Positions 25,974 through 34,303 of a stretch of 53,281 nt of DNA are shown here, in pieces; the stretch's first letter is position 1; every line of letters begins with the position of its first letter. The notes beneath the pieces were generated by a model. That model had not been told where the DNA came from, ran no database searches, and saw nothing but the letters and a program-made list of their open reading frames with translations. The translations under genes and the position numbers were made by a program. Origin of the DNA: a virus; IMG/VR virus record IMGVR_UViG_3300047094_001628, positions 1 through 53,281 of that record. One strand, written 5' to 3'.

Positions 25974-27025
25974 TAAAAACTAATAAAAGATTAGAACTAA
26001 TTAATGAATATAAACCATCAAAAAGAACTGTTGATGGTGATATAAAAAAATTAGATTGGAATGAGTGTAACTTACCTTACAATGAGGAATATACTAATAT
26101 CTTATTATCATCATTGTCCTCTGTTAATTATAGTGAATATCCAAACATCAACAATGAAAATTTAATAAAAAAATTAAGTCTTTATTGTGGTGTTGAATCA
26201 AAAAATGTCCAAATTTTTAATGGTTCCGACTCCGCATTACACAACATATTTACAACATTTTTAAATTCTGAGACAAATGTGTTAATTTATTATCCGAATT
26301 ATAGTCAAATTGAAACATATATTAAACTTTACTCGGACAATGTAAATCACTCTAACATATACAACCCATTTGGTCAACACGAATATAATTTTTACGATAT
26401 CATTCACAACGATGTAATTTACATTAGTAATCCAAATAACCCAACTGGGTTTTGTTTAGATGTTAAAGTCATTGAGCGTTTATTAACTATCTACCCAAAT
26501 AAATTATTTATCATTGACGAAGCATATTACGAATTTTCAAAAAAATCCTGTTCAACATTAGTCAAGACACATGGTAATTTAATTGTAACTCGAACTTTTT
26601 CTAAAGCGTTTTCACTAGCGTCAATCAGATTAGGTTATATTTGTGCGAATGAAGAATTAATTAATTCAATAAATAAAATTAGAAATAGTAAAGAAGTCAA
26701 CTCTTTTGCACAAAAATTGGGTGAAATTGCTTTGGATAATATAGAATATATTGAAGATCGGGTGAATATTATTATTCAAAATAGAAAAAGATTTGAACAA
26801 ATATTAAAAAATAACAATATTGAATTCATAAAATCTGAATCAAACTTTATTTTAATTAGGGTTCTTGATAGTAAAAGAGTAATCGAAGATTTGTTTAATC
26901 AAAAGATATTAGTTAGAGATAGAGGTATGTTTTTTGGTTTAGACAATACAATTAGGATTACCATAGGTGATTGGGAGGATATGGAAATAATAATAAAAAC
27001 AATTTTAAACAAAAATGAATACTAA
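25970..27025 (+). CDS. PLP-dependent aminotransferase, HisC-like
   Basis: I use the ATG at 25970, overlapping the upstream stop by four bases, rather than a GTG seven codons earlier. The 351-residue product is a fold-type I aminotransferase of the histidinol-phosphate aminotransferase group: SEYPNINNENLIKKL near 55-69, NGSDSAL at 84-90, NPNNPTG at 154-160, DEAYYEF at 183-189 and the PLP lysine in SKAFSLASIRLGY (K212). No other his genes are visible, so histidine synthesis is unlikely; HisC-like enzymes in capsule and phosphonate clusters aminate other substrates. It overlaps the dehydrogenase gene by 11 bases. Confidence 0.85.
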   Translation: MIKTNKRLELINEYKPSKRTVDGDIKKLDWNECNLPYNEEYTNILLSSLSSVNYSEYPNINNENLIKKLSLYCGVESKNVQIFNGSDSALHNIFTTFLNSETNVLIYYPNYSQIETYIKLYSDNVNHSNIYNPFGQHEYNFYDIIHNDVIYISNPNNPTGFCLDVKVIERLLTIYPNKLFIIDEAYYEFSKKSCSTLVKTHGNLIVTRTFSKAFSLASIRLGYICANEELINSINKIRNSKEVNSFAQKLGEIALDNIEYIEDRVNIIIQNRKRFEQILKNNNIEFIKSESNFILIRVLDSKRVIEDLFNQKILVRDRGMFFGLDNTIRITIGDWEDMEIIIKTILNKNEY

Positions 27026-28244
27026 TAAAATATCATTAATTGGTTTAGGTAAACTTGGTTTACCATTATTAGCCACATTTGGTAAGAATGGTCAAAAAAT
27101 AATTGGTATTGATGTTGATATAAATAAAATCAACACACTTAAGAATAATGAGTTACCCTTTTATGAGACAAATTTGAAAGAGTATCTGATAAGCGGTCGC
27201 GAAAACATTGAATATTCCGATAATTTCAAATACATAATTAACAAAACCGATATTACCATTATATTAGTTAATACCCCTTCAAATGAAAATGGGGAGTTTT
27301 CAAATAAGTACGTACATAATGCTGTAATTAGTATTTGTCAAGAATTAAAAAATTCTGACAAAGAGGACTTCTTATTTATCATAAGTTCAACAGTGATGCC
27401 CGGTAGTCATGATGACATTATTAAAATGATTGAGACTAATACAGGTAGGAAATTAAATAAGGGATTTGGTGTTGTATACATACCTGATTTAGTCGCTTTA
27501 GGTTGTGTTATTAAAGACTTTGAAAACCCTGATGTAATTATTATGGGTGAGAGTGATTCTAAGTACGGTGATATTGCGGAAAAAATATATTCTAAAATAT
27601 TAAAAAACAATCCACCAGTTGTTAGGATGTCCCTAATTGAAGGTGAAATAACTAAAATTAGTTTAAACACATTTGTCACAATGAAAATTAGTTTTGCTAA
27701 TTTTATTGGAAATATTTCAGAAAAATTAAATGTCAACCCAAATAACATAACTAAAGCACTTGGTTATGACAAGAGAATTTCACCATATTACATTAAAAGT
27801 GGTTTATCTTTTGGCGGAACATGTTTTCCTAGAGATACGTGGGCATTTATTAAGATGTCGGAGAATCTTGGATTAGACGCCGTTCAGGTTAAAGCAACTC
27901 AAAAAATAAATGAAAATCAAAATATAATTCTTTATGACAAGGTAAAAAAATATAAAGACAAAAAAATTGGGATATATGGGTTATCATTTAAACCAAATAC
28001 ATATGTAACCACAGAGTCTCCTGGTAATATTCTTTATGAAAAATTATTAAGTCAAGGGTACGATGCTGTATTCTATGATAAATTAATTTTATCACCTTAT
28101 ACAAATAGATTTAATTCTTTTATTGAAGATTCGGACATTATTGTAATCACACATGATGTCAATAATGAATTTGATAATTTTGATTTAAATAATAAAATAA
28201 TAATTAACCCTTGGAGAGTGAAAGTATGTACAGATATGATATAA
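27015..28244 (+). CDS. UDP-glucose/GDP-mannose dehydrogenase-family enzyme
   Basis: A 409-residue nucleotide-sugar dehydrogenase: NAD-binding GLGKLGLP at 10-17, GIDVD at 31-35, NTPSNENG at 86-93, STVMPGS at 125-131 and the catalytic cysteine C270 in SFGGTCFPRDTWAF. The C-terminal UDP-binding domain (about 312-405) is complete. Such enzymes oxidise C6 of UDP-glucose, UDP-HexNAc or GDP-mannose to a uronate with two NAD+. The usual PEFLREG block is PDLVALG here (157-163), so the second conserved acidic residue is Leu, which may reflect a different subfamily. It overlaps both neighbours. Confidence 0.88.
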   Translation: MNTNKISLIGLGKLGLPLLATFGKNGQKIIGIDVDINKINTLKNNELPFYETNLKEYLISGRENIEYSDNFKYIINKTDITIILVNTPSNENGEFSNKYVHNAVISICQELKNSDKEDFLFIISSTVMPGSHDDIIKMIETNTGRKLNKGFGVVYIPDLVALGCVIKDFENPDVIIMGESDSKYGDIAEKIYSKILKNNPPVVRMSLIEGEITKISLNTFVTMKISFANFIGNISEKLNVNPNNITKALGYDKRISPYYIKSGLSFGGTCFPRDTWAFIKMSENLGLDAVQVKATQKINENQNIILYDKVKKYKDKKIGIYGLSFKPNTYVTTESPGNILYEKLLSQGYDAVFYDKLILSPYTNRFNSFIEDSDIIVITHDVNNEFDNFDLNNKIIINPWRVKVCTDMI

Positions 28245-28834
28245 TAAACCATTTTATATCCAAACTAAATTTAAAAACATATTTAGAAATTGGTGTGTTT
28301 GATGGGGAGTGTATAGAAAAAGTAAATTGCCCAATCAAGGATGGGGTAGACCCATCTTTTGAAAAAGGATTATCTATTGGAGTTAATTACAAAATGACAT
28401 CTGATGACTTTTTTAATAATAATAGAGATAAAATTTATGATATTATTTTTATTGATGGATTACATCATTCTGAACAGGTAGATATTGATATTGAAAATTC
28501 TTTAAAACAAACCAATAATAATGGTATTGTGATTCTCCATGATTGTAATCCGCCAACATTAGAACATACTTTAATACCGAGAGTTCAACCTCAATGGAAT
28601 GGGGATGTTTACAAATCAATATTGAAATTTAGAAAAAATAACAAAAATCATGAGTATTTTACGGTTGATTGTGATTGGGGGGTTGGTGTTATTATGAAAA
28701 ATTACAAATCGAAAAATGAAGAAAAAAACGCGGATTTTGAAAAAGGTATTGAAAGTTGGGATTATTTTGATTTAAACAGAAACAATTTACTTAATTTGAT
28801 AACCACAGAAGAATTTCAAACATTGTACTTATGA
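28226..28834 (+). CDS. Class I SAM-dependent methyltransferase
   Basis: The chosen start is the ATG at 28226; a GGAGAG run 9 bases upstream, rare for this window, marks it, while the longer frame opens only with TTG. The 202-residue product has LEIGVFDGE (20-28) as SAM motif I, FIDGLHHSEQV (75-85) and VILHDCNPP (102-110). This matches Methyltransf_24-type enzymes and is distantly like the other methyltransferase at 22836-23558. It overlaps the dehydrogenase gene by 19 bases and the next gene by four. A sugar or lipid-linked glycan is a plausible methyl acceptor. Confidence 0.78.
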   Translation: MYRYDIINHFISKLNLKTYLEIGVFDGECIEKVNCPIKDGVDPSFEKGLSIGVNYKMTSDDFFNNNRDKIYDIIFIDGLHHSEQVDIDIENSLKQTNNNGIVILHDCNPPTLEHTLIPRVQPQWNGDVYKSILKFRKNNKNHEYFTVDCDWGVGVIMKNYKSKNEEKNADFEKGIESWDYFDLNRNNLLNLITTEEFQTLYL

Positions 28835-29697
28835 GTAGGCCAATCTTAAAAACTACTTGGAATGCGGGATTTTTTAGTTGTTGCACTGACATACTAAGAC
28901 AACTAACAAAATATCACCATAATAATAAAAAACTCCCAATTTTAGATTCATCAGAACAATGGGAGTTGTATAAAGATAACGGTATTGATGACGTTAGTAT
29001 TTTTTGGTTGAGATTAGTTGAATCTAAAACTGAAGGAGACATTACATCTGAGTTTTTTAATAGATTACCAAATTTTAATGAGTTTGAAAGTGAAAGTTTT
29101 TCAACTAATTGTTTATATCCTCAAGTATGTAATGAAGACCAATATAGTCCCTACAATTTAATAAATTTTAATTATACAAATAAAATTGTTGATGCATACT
29201 TTACACCATCAAACAAAGTTATTAAATTGTATGATGAACTGATTTTGAAATACAATATTGATTTAAGTAAAACAATATCGGTACTGTATAGAGGTAACGA
29301 TAAACATTTGGAAACAAATTTACCAAATTACGATGAGGTTCTACAAAAAACATTACAAGTTAAATCAGAATTTCCAAACTATAAAATTTTAATTCAATCC
29401 GATGAAATTGATTTTTGTAATTATATGACAGATAATATACCTGAAGTGATAGTAATAGAAGAAACAAAAAAAATTTCAAGGTCTGACACTGCAATACAAT
29501 ATACTTTATCTAAAGGAGAAAGATTACAAACCGCGTTAACCTTTTTATCTGTTATGATGATAGTTTCAAATAGCTCTCAAATAATTTTGAATAGTGGGAA
29601 TGTTGGTTTGTGGGTTTGTTTATTTAGAAAAAAGTTTGACGGTGTACATCAGTTTTTGAGTAGAATAAACAGTGATGATAGAACTTGGATACAATAA
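28831..29697 (+). CDS. Fucosyltransferase-like protein (O-FucT/NodZ-type pattern)
   Basis: A 288-residue protein whose second half has the outline of fucosyltransferases of the GT23/GT11/O-FucT type: VLYRGNDKHLETN (151-163) in place of the HxRRGD donor loop, ILIQSDE (186-192) and SQIILNSGNVGLWVCLF (249-265) near the end. The first half is less conserved and may bind the acceptor. If correct, GDP-fucose or a GDP-hexose would be the donor, which would fit the GDP-mannose epimerase-like gene immediately downstream. The match is by motif order only and is moderate. It overlaps the upstream methyltransferase by four bases. Confidence 0.55.
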   Translation: MSRPILKTTWNAGFFSCCTDILRQLTKYHHNNKKLPILDSSEQWELYKDNGIDDVSIFWLRLVESKTEGDITSEFFNRLPNFNEFESESFSTNCLYPQVCNEDQYSPYNLINFNYTNKIVDAYFTPSNKVIKLYDELILKYNIDLSKTISVLYRGNDKHLETNLPNYDEVLQKTLQVKSEFPNYKILIQSDEIDFCNYMTDNIPEVIVIEETKKISRSDTAIQYTLSKGERLQTALTFLSVMMIVSNSSQIILNSGNVGLWVCLFRKKFDGVHQFLSRINSDDRTWIQ

Positions 29698-29712
29698 ATT
29701 AATTGATAAATT

Positions 29713-30846
29713 ATGAAACAATTTAAAAATATATTAGTTTTAGGTGGGGGTGGATTCATAGGTGGACATTTAGCTAAACGACTGAAATCAGAAGGACACT
29801 ATGTACGTGTTGTTGATTTGAAAAAACACGAGTATTTCAAAGAAAATGAAATTTGTGATGAATTTCTTACTTATGATTTAAGAGATCCTCACAATGTAAA
29901 AGCCGTTATGAGGTTGGAAGTTAATAATGGTAACCATCCCCAACCATTTAAGTATCTTAAACAACCTTTTTCCAAAGAAATAGGGTTTGATGAAGTATAT
30001 CAATTGGCCGCTGATATGGGTGGGGCGGGATACATCTTTACAGGTGAACATGACGCGGATGTAATGCATAATTCGGCAATGATAAATCTTAATGTTGCTC
30101 ATGAATGTGTGAAAACAAAAGTTGGAAAATTGTTTTATTCATCCTCTGCTTGTATGTATCCTGAACATAACCAACTTAACCCTGACAATCCAAATTGTGA
30201 AGAATCATCGGCATATCCCGCAAATCCAGATTCAGAGTATGGATGGGAAAAATTATTTTCTGAAAGATTATTTCTCGCATTTGCACGAAATTATGGTTTG
30301 AATGTTAGAATTGCTAGATTTCACAATATCTTTGGTCCTCAAGGAACATGGTTTGGTGGTAAAGAAAAATCTCCAGCGGCCATGTGCAGGAAAGTCGCAG
30401 AAATAGATGACGCTACAAAAATAATAGGTCAAACGAGACCTGAATACGAAATTGAAGTGTGGGGGGATGGAAAACAAACACGTTCCTTCTTGTATGTTGA
30501 AGAATGTGTAGAAGCCGTTTTACGACTTATGGAAAGTGATTTCACAGGTCCAGTTAATATCGGATCGGAAGAAATGGTTTCAATAAATGAATTAGCTCAG
30601 ATCGCTATAGATATTTCTAGTAAAGATATAAAAATCACAAACATTGATGGTGATGAATTTGTAAACAAATACGGATTCAAGTGTCCAACTGGTGTGAGAG
30701 GTAGAAATTCAGACAATAAACTTTATAAAGAAAAAGTGGGATGGGAAAGTTCTATGACTTTAAGAGATGGTATGAAAAAAACTTACACTTGGATTCAAGA
30801 AATGGTAAACAAAAAAAAGTATGGCAAAAGTTCGAATAGCAATTGA
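29713..30846 (+). CDS. GDP-mannose 3,5-epimerase-like NAD-dependent epimerase
   Basis: A 377-residue extended SDR. It has GGGGFIGGHL (11-20) for NAD, LAADMGGAGYIF (98-109), NSAMINLNV (120-128), the catalytic cysteine in SSACMYPE (C147) and YGWEK with Y176 and K180. The MGG segment and the cysteine before YPE are characteristic of GDP-mannose 3,5-epimerase, which turns GDP-D-mannose into GDP-L-galactose and GDP-L-gulose. Length fits the family. The next gene starts 26 bases before its end. A supply of GDP-L-galactose for the island's transferases is a reasonable inference. Confidence 0.88.
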   Translation: MKQFKNILVLGGGGFIGGHLAKRLKSEGHYVRVVDLKKHEYFKENEICDEFLTYDLRDPHNVKAVMRLEVNNGNHPQPFKYLKQPFSKEIGFDEVYQLAADMGGAGYIFTGEHDADVMHNSAMINLNVAHECVKTKVGKLFYSSSACMYPEHNQLNPDNPNCEESSAYPANPDSEYGWEKLFSERLFLAFARNYGLNVRIARFHNIFGPQGTWFGGKEKSPAAMCRKVAEIDDATKIIGQTRPEYEIEVWGDGKQTRSFLYVEECVEAVLRLMESDFTGPVNIGSEEMVSINELAQIAIDISSKDIKITNIDGDEFVNKYGFKCPTGVRGRNSDNKLYKEKVGWESSMTLRDGMKKTYTWIQEMVNKKKYGKSSNSN

Positions 30847-31417
30847 TATAGAAGGTGTTTTAAGGGATACATTTGAAAAAATAGAACAAATTTACCAAAA
30901 GTTCTTTATTGATGAATTAGAGTTGGTCGATGATGATTTCAAATTTGAAATCTATAAACCTTATAACACTAATGATTACCGAAATCATTTCAATTTTAAA
31001 AATGACGACGAATATTATAACTTTATGTTCAACGAATTTACTATGCAAATTTTTGGACATGCTCCATCAACTGAGATGGGTACATTTCATATTTTAAATG
31101 AAATTTATAAAGAGTATTTTGGTAAAGTAGAGTTTTTGTTAATTTCAAAACAAGTAGGTAAAAGTAAACCAGCAACCTTGTTCTTCGTATCCAAATTCGG
31201 ATGTGAAATTGAAAAAATTGTTTTTTATAATAACAAAACCAAAAACAAAATATGGAAAGAATTTGATATTTTATTAACAACAGACCCCGAATTATTACAA
31301 ATTAACAAAAATAAAACTTTAATTAAATTCGAAAAACCTTATAATTCTGATATAAAAATAAAATATTCTATAAGTTCGATCACAGAACTTTCAGAACTTG
31401 TAAAAAATTTAATATGA
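30821..31417 (+). CDS. HAD-like protein with altered second catalytic acid
   Basis: A 198-residue protein starting MAKVRIAIDIEGVLRDTF. D9 matches the HAD nucleophile but the residue two positions on, normally Asp, is Glu (E11). LLISKQVGKSKPATLFFV near 103-120 resembles motif II with its Ser plus motif III with Lys, and LLTTDPELL near 146-154 resembles motif IV. The overall shape recalls 5'-nucleotidase-type HAD proteins. The Glu could lower or abolish phosphatase activity. It overlaps the epimerase gene by 26 bases and the next gene by four. Confidence 0.6.
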   Translation: MAKVRIAIDIEGVLRDTFEKIEQIYQKFFIDELELVDDDFKFEIYKPYNTNDYRNHFNFKNDDEYYNFMFNEFTMQIFGHAPSTEMGTFHILNEIYKEYFGKVEFLLISKQVGKSKPATLFFVSKFGCEIEKIVFYNNKTKNKIWKEFDILLTTDPELLQINKNKTLIKFEKPYNSDIKIKYSISSITELSELVKNLI

Positions 31418-31686
31418 TGCTAGACGTTTTAGGAGAACAATACTATCTTAATATCAACGCAATTGATAATTTTATAGATAGACCAGACTTTTCAGGGACA
31501 GGTGAAAATCAACATATTTCCGTAATTAAGTTTGAAATAGTAAAAACTTTAACAGATGTTATTTTTTCAGAAATGCAACCCGTTGATGAAAAAATGATCG
31601 CAAGTAAAAATTCTAATGATTTAAGTGTTTCTTTCAGATTAGCGTGGAACACTATGTTATTTAATAAATTTATTCAAAAATTATAA
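31414..31686 (+). CDS. Hypothetical protein, 90 aa
   Basis: A 90-residue protein starting MMLDVLGEQYYLNINAIDNF. No domain recognised; it is mixed alpha/beta by appearance and has no signal or membrane segment. It is joined by a four-base overlap to the HAD-like gene and lies four bases before a glycosyltransferase gene, so it is transcribed with them. Whether it is an accessory subunit or unrelated cannot be told. Confidence 0.6.
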   Translation: MMLDVLGEQYYLNINAIDNFIDRPDFSGTGENQHISVIKFEIVKTLTDVIFSEMQPVDEKMIASKNSNDLSVSFRLAWNTMLFNKFIQKL

Positions 31687-31690
31687 CAAA

Positions 31691-32746
31691 ATGAGTGAAG
31701 ATTTAAAACAAAATCTACAGAGGTCTCTTTACAACATAGATACCAAATCGAACAAAATATATTTCTTTGTTCAAGACACTAAAGGAAATGCAAAAGCATC
31801 TATTAGATTCATTTATGACATTGCTAGTTCCTTAAGTAAGGATGGATATAAAATTGTTATGTTGTATGAAAAACCTGATTATATGCCAATAGATAGTTGG
31901 TCTTTTAGGAAGTACGAAGGATTAGAGTTTCAAGTGATTGAAGGTACAAATTTACAAATTGCTCCTGAAGATATTTTGGTAATTCCTGAAATTTTCGGAT
32001 TTGTTATGGAACAAGTTAAAAATTTACCTTGTGGTAAGATTGTTCTTTGTCAGGCGTATGATCACGTTTTAGAAACTTTGAGTCCAGGAGCAACATGGCA
32101 ACAATACGGATTTTATAAATGTATTGCTACTTCGGAGACTCAAAAAGAAGAAATCTCGAAAATAATGAGAAATGTTTCTTTCGATATCATTAGACCTACA
32201 ATTTCAGATTGTTTTGTTAAACAGACCCATCCACCAAAACCAATTATTTTGGTTCATACTAGAGAACAGAGGGAAGGACTTAATTTGATTAAAAGTTTTT
32301 ATCTCAAATATCCTCAATTTAGATTTTTCACATTTAGAGACCTTAGAGGTTTAAGCGAGGAGGAGTTTGCAAATGCTATGAATGATGCTTTTTTGGGAGT
32401 GTGGTTAGATTCGACATCATCGTTTGGTACCTTCCCTATAGAGTGTATGGCGTCAGGAATTCCAGTAATAGGTAAAATTCCAAATTTGAAACCTGAATGG
32501 ATGAATGAAAAAAATGGTGTATGGGTTGAAAATACATTACAAATTGTCGATGTTATTGCAGATTTTGCACAAACATGGTTAGAGGATAGTGTTTTACCCA
32601 CATTGTATAGTGAAGGTGAAACTACAGCAAGTAGTTACAGAATGACTGAAGAATTCGACACTGAGGTTGTCAGAATATTTAACGAGTTTCAAATGAAAAG
32701 AAAAGAATTTTTCTTTCAACAATTAAACCAACTAAATCAAAAATAA
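31691..32746 (+). CDS. GT-B-fold glycosyltransferase (GT4-like)
   Basis: A 351-residue protein. The C-terminal lobe has SSFGTFPIECMASGIPVIGK (243-262), the acidic donor-site segment of GT4 enzymes; the N-terminal lobe (about 20-170) starts KIYFFVQDTKGNAKASIRF and lacks an obvious nucleotide motif, as expected for the acceptor lobe. The size is at the lower end for the family. One base separates it from the following GT2 gene. Substrates unknown. Confidence 0.75.
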   Translation: MSEDLKQNLQRSLYNIDTKSNKIYFFVQDTKGNAKASIRFIYDIASSLSKDGYKIVMLYEKPDYMPIDSWSFRKYEGLEFQVIEGTNLQIAPEDILVIPEIFGFVMEQVKNLPCGKIVLCQAYDHVLETLSPGATWQQYGFYKCIATSETQKEEISKIMRNVSFDIIRPTISDCFVKQTHPPKPIILVHTREQREGLNLIKSFYLKYPQFRFFTFRDLRGLSEEEFANAMNDAFLGVWLDSTSSFGTFPIECMASGIPVIGKIPNLKPEWMNEKNGVWVENTLQIVDVIADFAQTWLEDSVLPTLYSEGETTASSYRMTEEFDTEVVRIFNEFQMKRKEFFFQQLNQLNQK

Positions 32747-32747
32747 A

Positions 32748-33551
32748 ATGGAAAGTTTAGATATAAGTGTTATTTTACCTATAAAATCAGGATTGGTTAG
32801 AGATTTTGATGAATACTTTGACAAAGCGATTAAATCTCTACAAATACAAGAGGTTTCACTCAATGAGTTAATAATTGTTCATACTGAAGAAGAAACTTTA
32901 GTAGAAAAACTAAAAAATTATAATTTTGATAATTTGAATGTTAAATTATTACCTTACACTGAAACCCCAAATTTTCAATCACAACTTAATTATGGTATTG
33001 AAAATGCTCAGTCAACATATGTAAGTTTTCTTGAATTTGATGACGAGTATTCTAATGTTTGGTTTAGAAATGTCCAAAAGTATATCAAATTCTATCCTGA
33101 GGTGGATGTTTTTCTACCTATAGTTGTGGATGTCGATGATAAAGGAGTGTTTTTAGGGTTTACTAACGAAGCCACTTTTGCTGCTAATTTTTCTCAAGAA
33201 ATTGGGTATTTATCCAACGAAACACTACTACAGTATCAAAATTTTCAGACATCGGGTTGTGTAGTTAAAAAATCTAATTATTTGGAAATTGGAGGATTTA
33301 AACCCTCGATGAAATTGACATTTGTGTATGAATTTCTTTTAAGAATGACATATAATTCCGCGAAAATTATGACAATTCCAAGAATAGGATACAAGCACAC
33401 CACTATGAGAGAAGGGTCTATTTTTTGGAACTACAAAAATGGTACTACTACGATGACAGAAGATGAAGTCAAATTTTGGATTGCCGCGGCTAAAAAAGAA
33501 TTTTATTTCAAAGATGACAGAAACATAAAGTTTGATACACAAATGGGTTAA
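32748..33551 (+). CDS. GT2 family glycosyltransferase
   Basis: A 267-residue GT2-like enzyme starting LDISVILPIKSG, with ELIIVHTEEET at 40-50 and the metal-binding EFDDE at 96-100, and QTSGCVVKKSNYLEIGGF near 167-184, the acceptor-side loop common in this family. It is the last glycosyltransferase in the island and its final base overlaps the late sigma gene start (TAATG), so the sugar island and the late-regulator module share transcripts. Confidence 0.8.
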   Translation: MESLDISVILPIKSGLVRDFDEYFDKAIKSLQIQEVSLNELIIVHTEEETLVEKLKNYNFDNLNVKLLPYTETPNFQSQLNYGIENAQSTYVSFLEFDDEYSNVWFRNVQKYIKFYPEVDVFLPIVVDVDDKGVFLGFTNEATFAANFSQEIGYLSNETLLQYQNFQTSGCVVKKSNYLEIGGFKPSMKLTFVYEFLLRMTYNSAKIMTIPRIGYKHTTMREGSIFWNYKNGTTTMTEDEVKFWIAAAKKEFYFKDDRNIKFDTQMG

Positions 33552-34276
33552 TGTCCATCGAGAATATAGAAAATAAGAAACTTAAAAAGGTTTCAAAAGA
33601 AAATTATTTTGATCAGAGGGAGGAAGATGCTGTCCTTAAATTTCTTCAGACAGATTCGGCTGAAGAAAGAAATATCATCTATAATACCTATTTAAAGGGC
33701 CCCCTAGACAAAATGATATCCTCCATTATTAGGAGGTATAAATTGTATCGTAAAGATATGGATTTTATTGAAATCCATAATGATACTCATGGTTTTTTGA
33801 TGACTAAAGTTGAGAAATTCAAACCAGCTAAAAATAAAAAAGCATATTCTTACTTTGGGACAATATGTAAAAATTATCTGATGGGTCAAATCATAAAAGA
33901 CCAAAAAGACACCAATAGAAATGTGTCTTATGAAGATATTTCACCTACTTTGGAGAATAGACCAGATATGATTTATTATTTGGAAAATGAAAAAACAGAA
34001 GCCGATGACATCATACAAGTATTTATAACAGATCTTAAATTATATTTGGAATCGGGTAATTTATCAGAAAATGAAGTAAAGTTGGGGATATCACTTTTAG
34101 AACTATTCGAAAACTATAAAACAAACTTTGAAGGTACAGAAAATAACAAATACAATAAAAACATTATACTCCTCTCGATTAGAGAAATGACAAATCTTAA
34201 TACGAAAGAAATAAGATCGTCAATGAAAAAGTTTAAAAAGTTGTATTTAAGTGTATTAAACAAACTAATCGATTAA
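33551..34276 (+). CDS. T4 gp55-like late RNA polymerase sigma factor
   Basis: A 241-residue protein resembling gp55, the T4 late sigma factor. Residues 45-120 have the region-2 features of this group: a helix ending DKMISSIIRRY, the DFIEIHNDTHGFLMTKVEKFKP stretch (71-92; split by spacing) and AYSYFGTICKNYLMGQI (98-114), which in T4-like relatives is the conserved YF..IA.N.F..R segment. The C-terminal third may hold the short sigma region 4-like or clamp-binding part. gp55 directs host RNA polymerase to late promoters with the sliding clamp. A weak hairpin terminator follows the stop. Confidence 0.75.
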   Translation: MSIENIENKKLKKVSKENYFDQREEDAVLKFLQTDSAEERNIIYNTYLKGPLDKMISSIIRRYKLYRKDMDFIEIHNDTHGFLMTKVEKFKPAKNKKAYSYFGTICKNYLMGQIIKDQKDTNRNVSYEDISPTLENRPDMIYYLENEKTEADDIIQVFITDLKLYLESGNLSENEVKLGISLLELFENYKTNFEGTENNKYNKNIILLSIREMTNLNTKEIRSSMKKFKKLYLSVLNKLID

Positions 34277-34287
34277 TAATCGTTTTT
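34270..34287 (+). terminator. Weak intrinsic terminator after the sigma gene
   Basis: CGATT (34270-34274) pairs with AATCG (34278-34282) around a three-base loop and is followed by five T. It overlaps the sigma stop codon. The stem is short, so termination would be partial. Confidence 0.3.
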
Positions 34288-34291
34288 AAAC

Positions 34292-34298
34292 TATTTAT
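34292..34298 (+). promoter_or_regulatory. TATTTAT late-promoter candidate
   Basis: TATTTAT in sense orientation, five bases before the ATG at 34304, opening the virion gene run that follows the sigma factor. Confidence 0.4.
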
Positions 34299-34303
34299 TT
34301 GTT

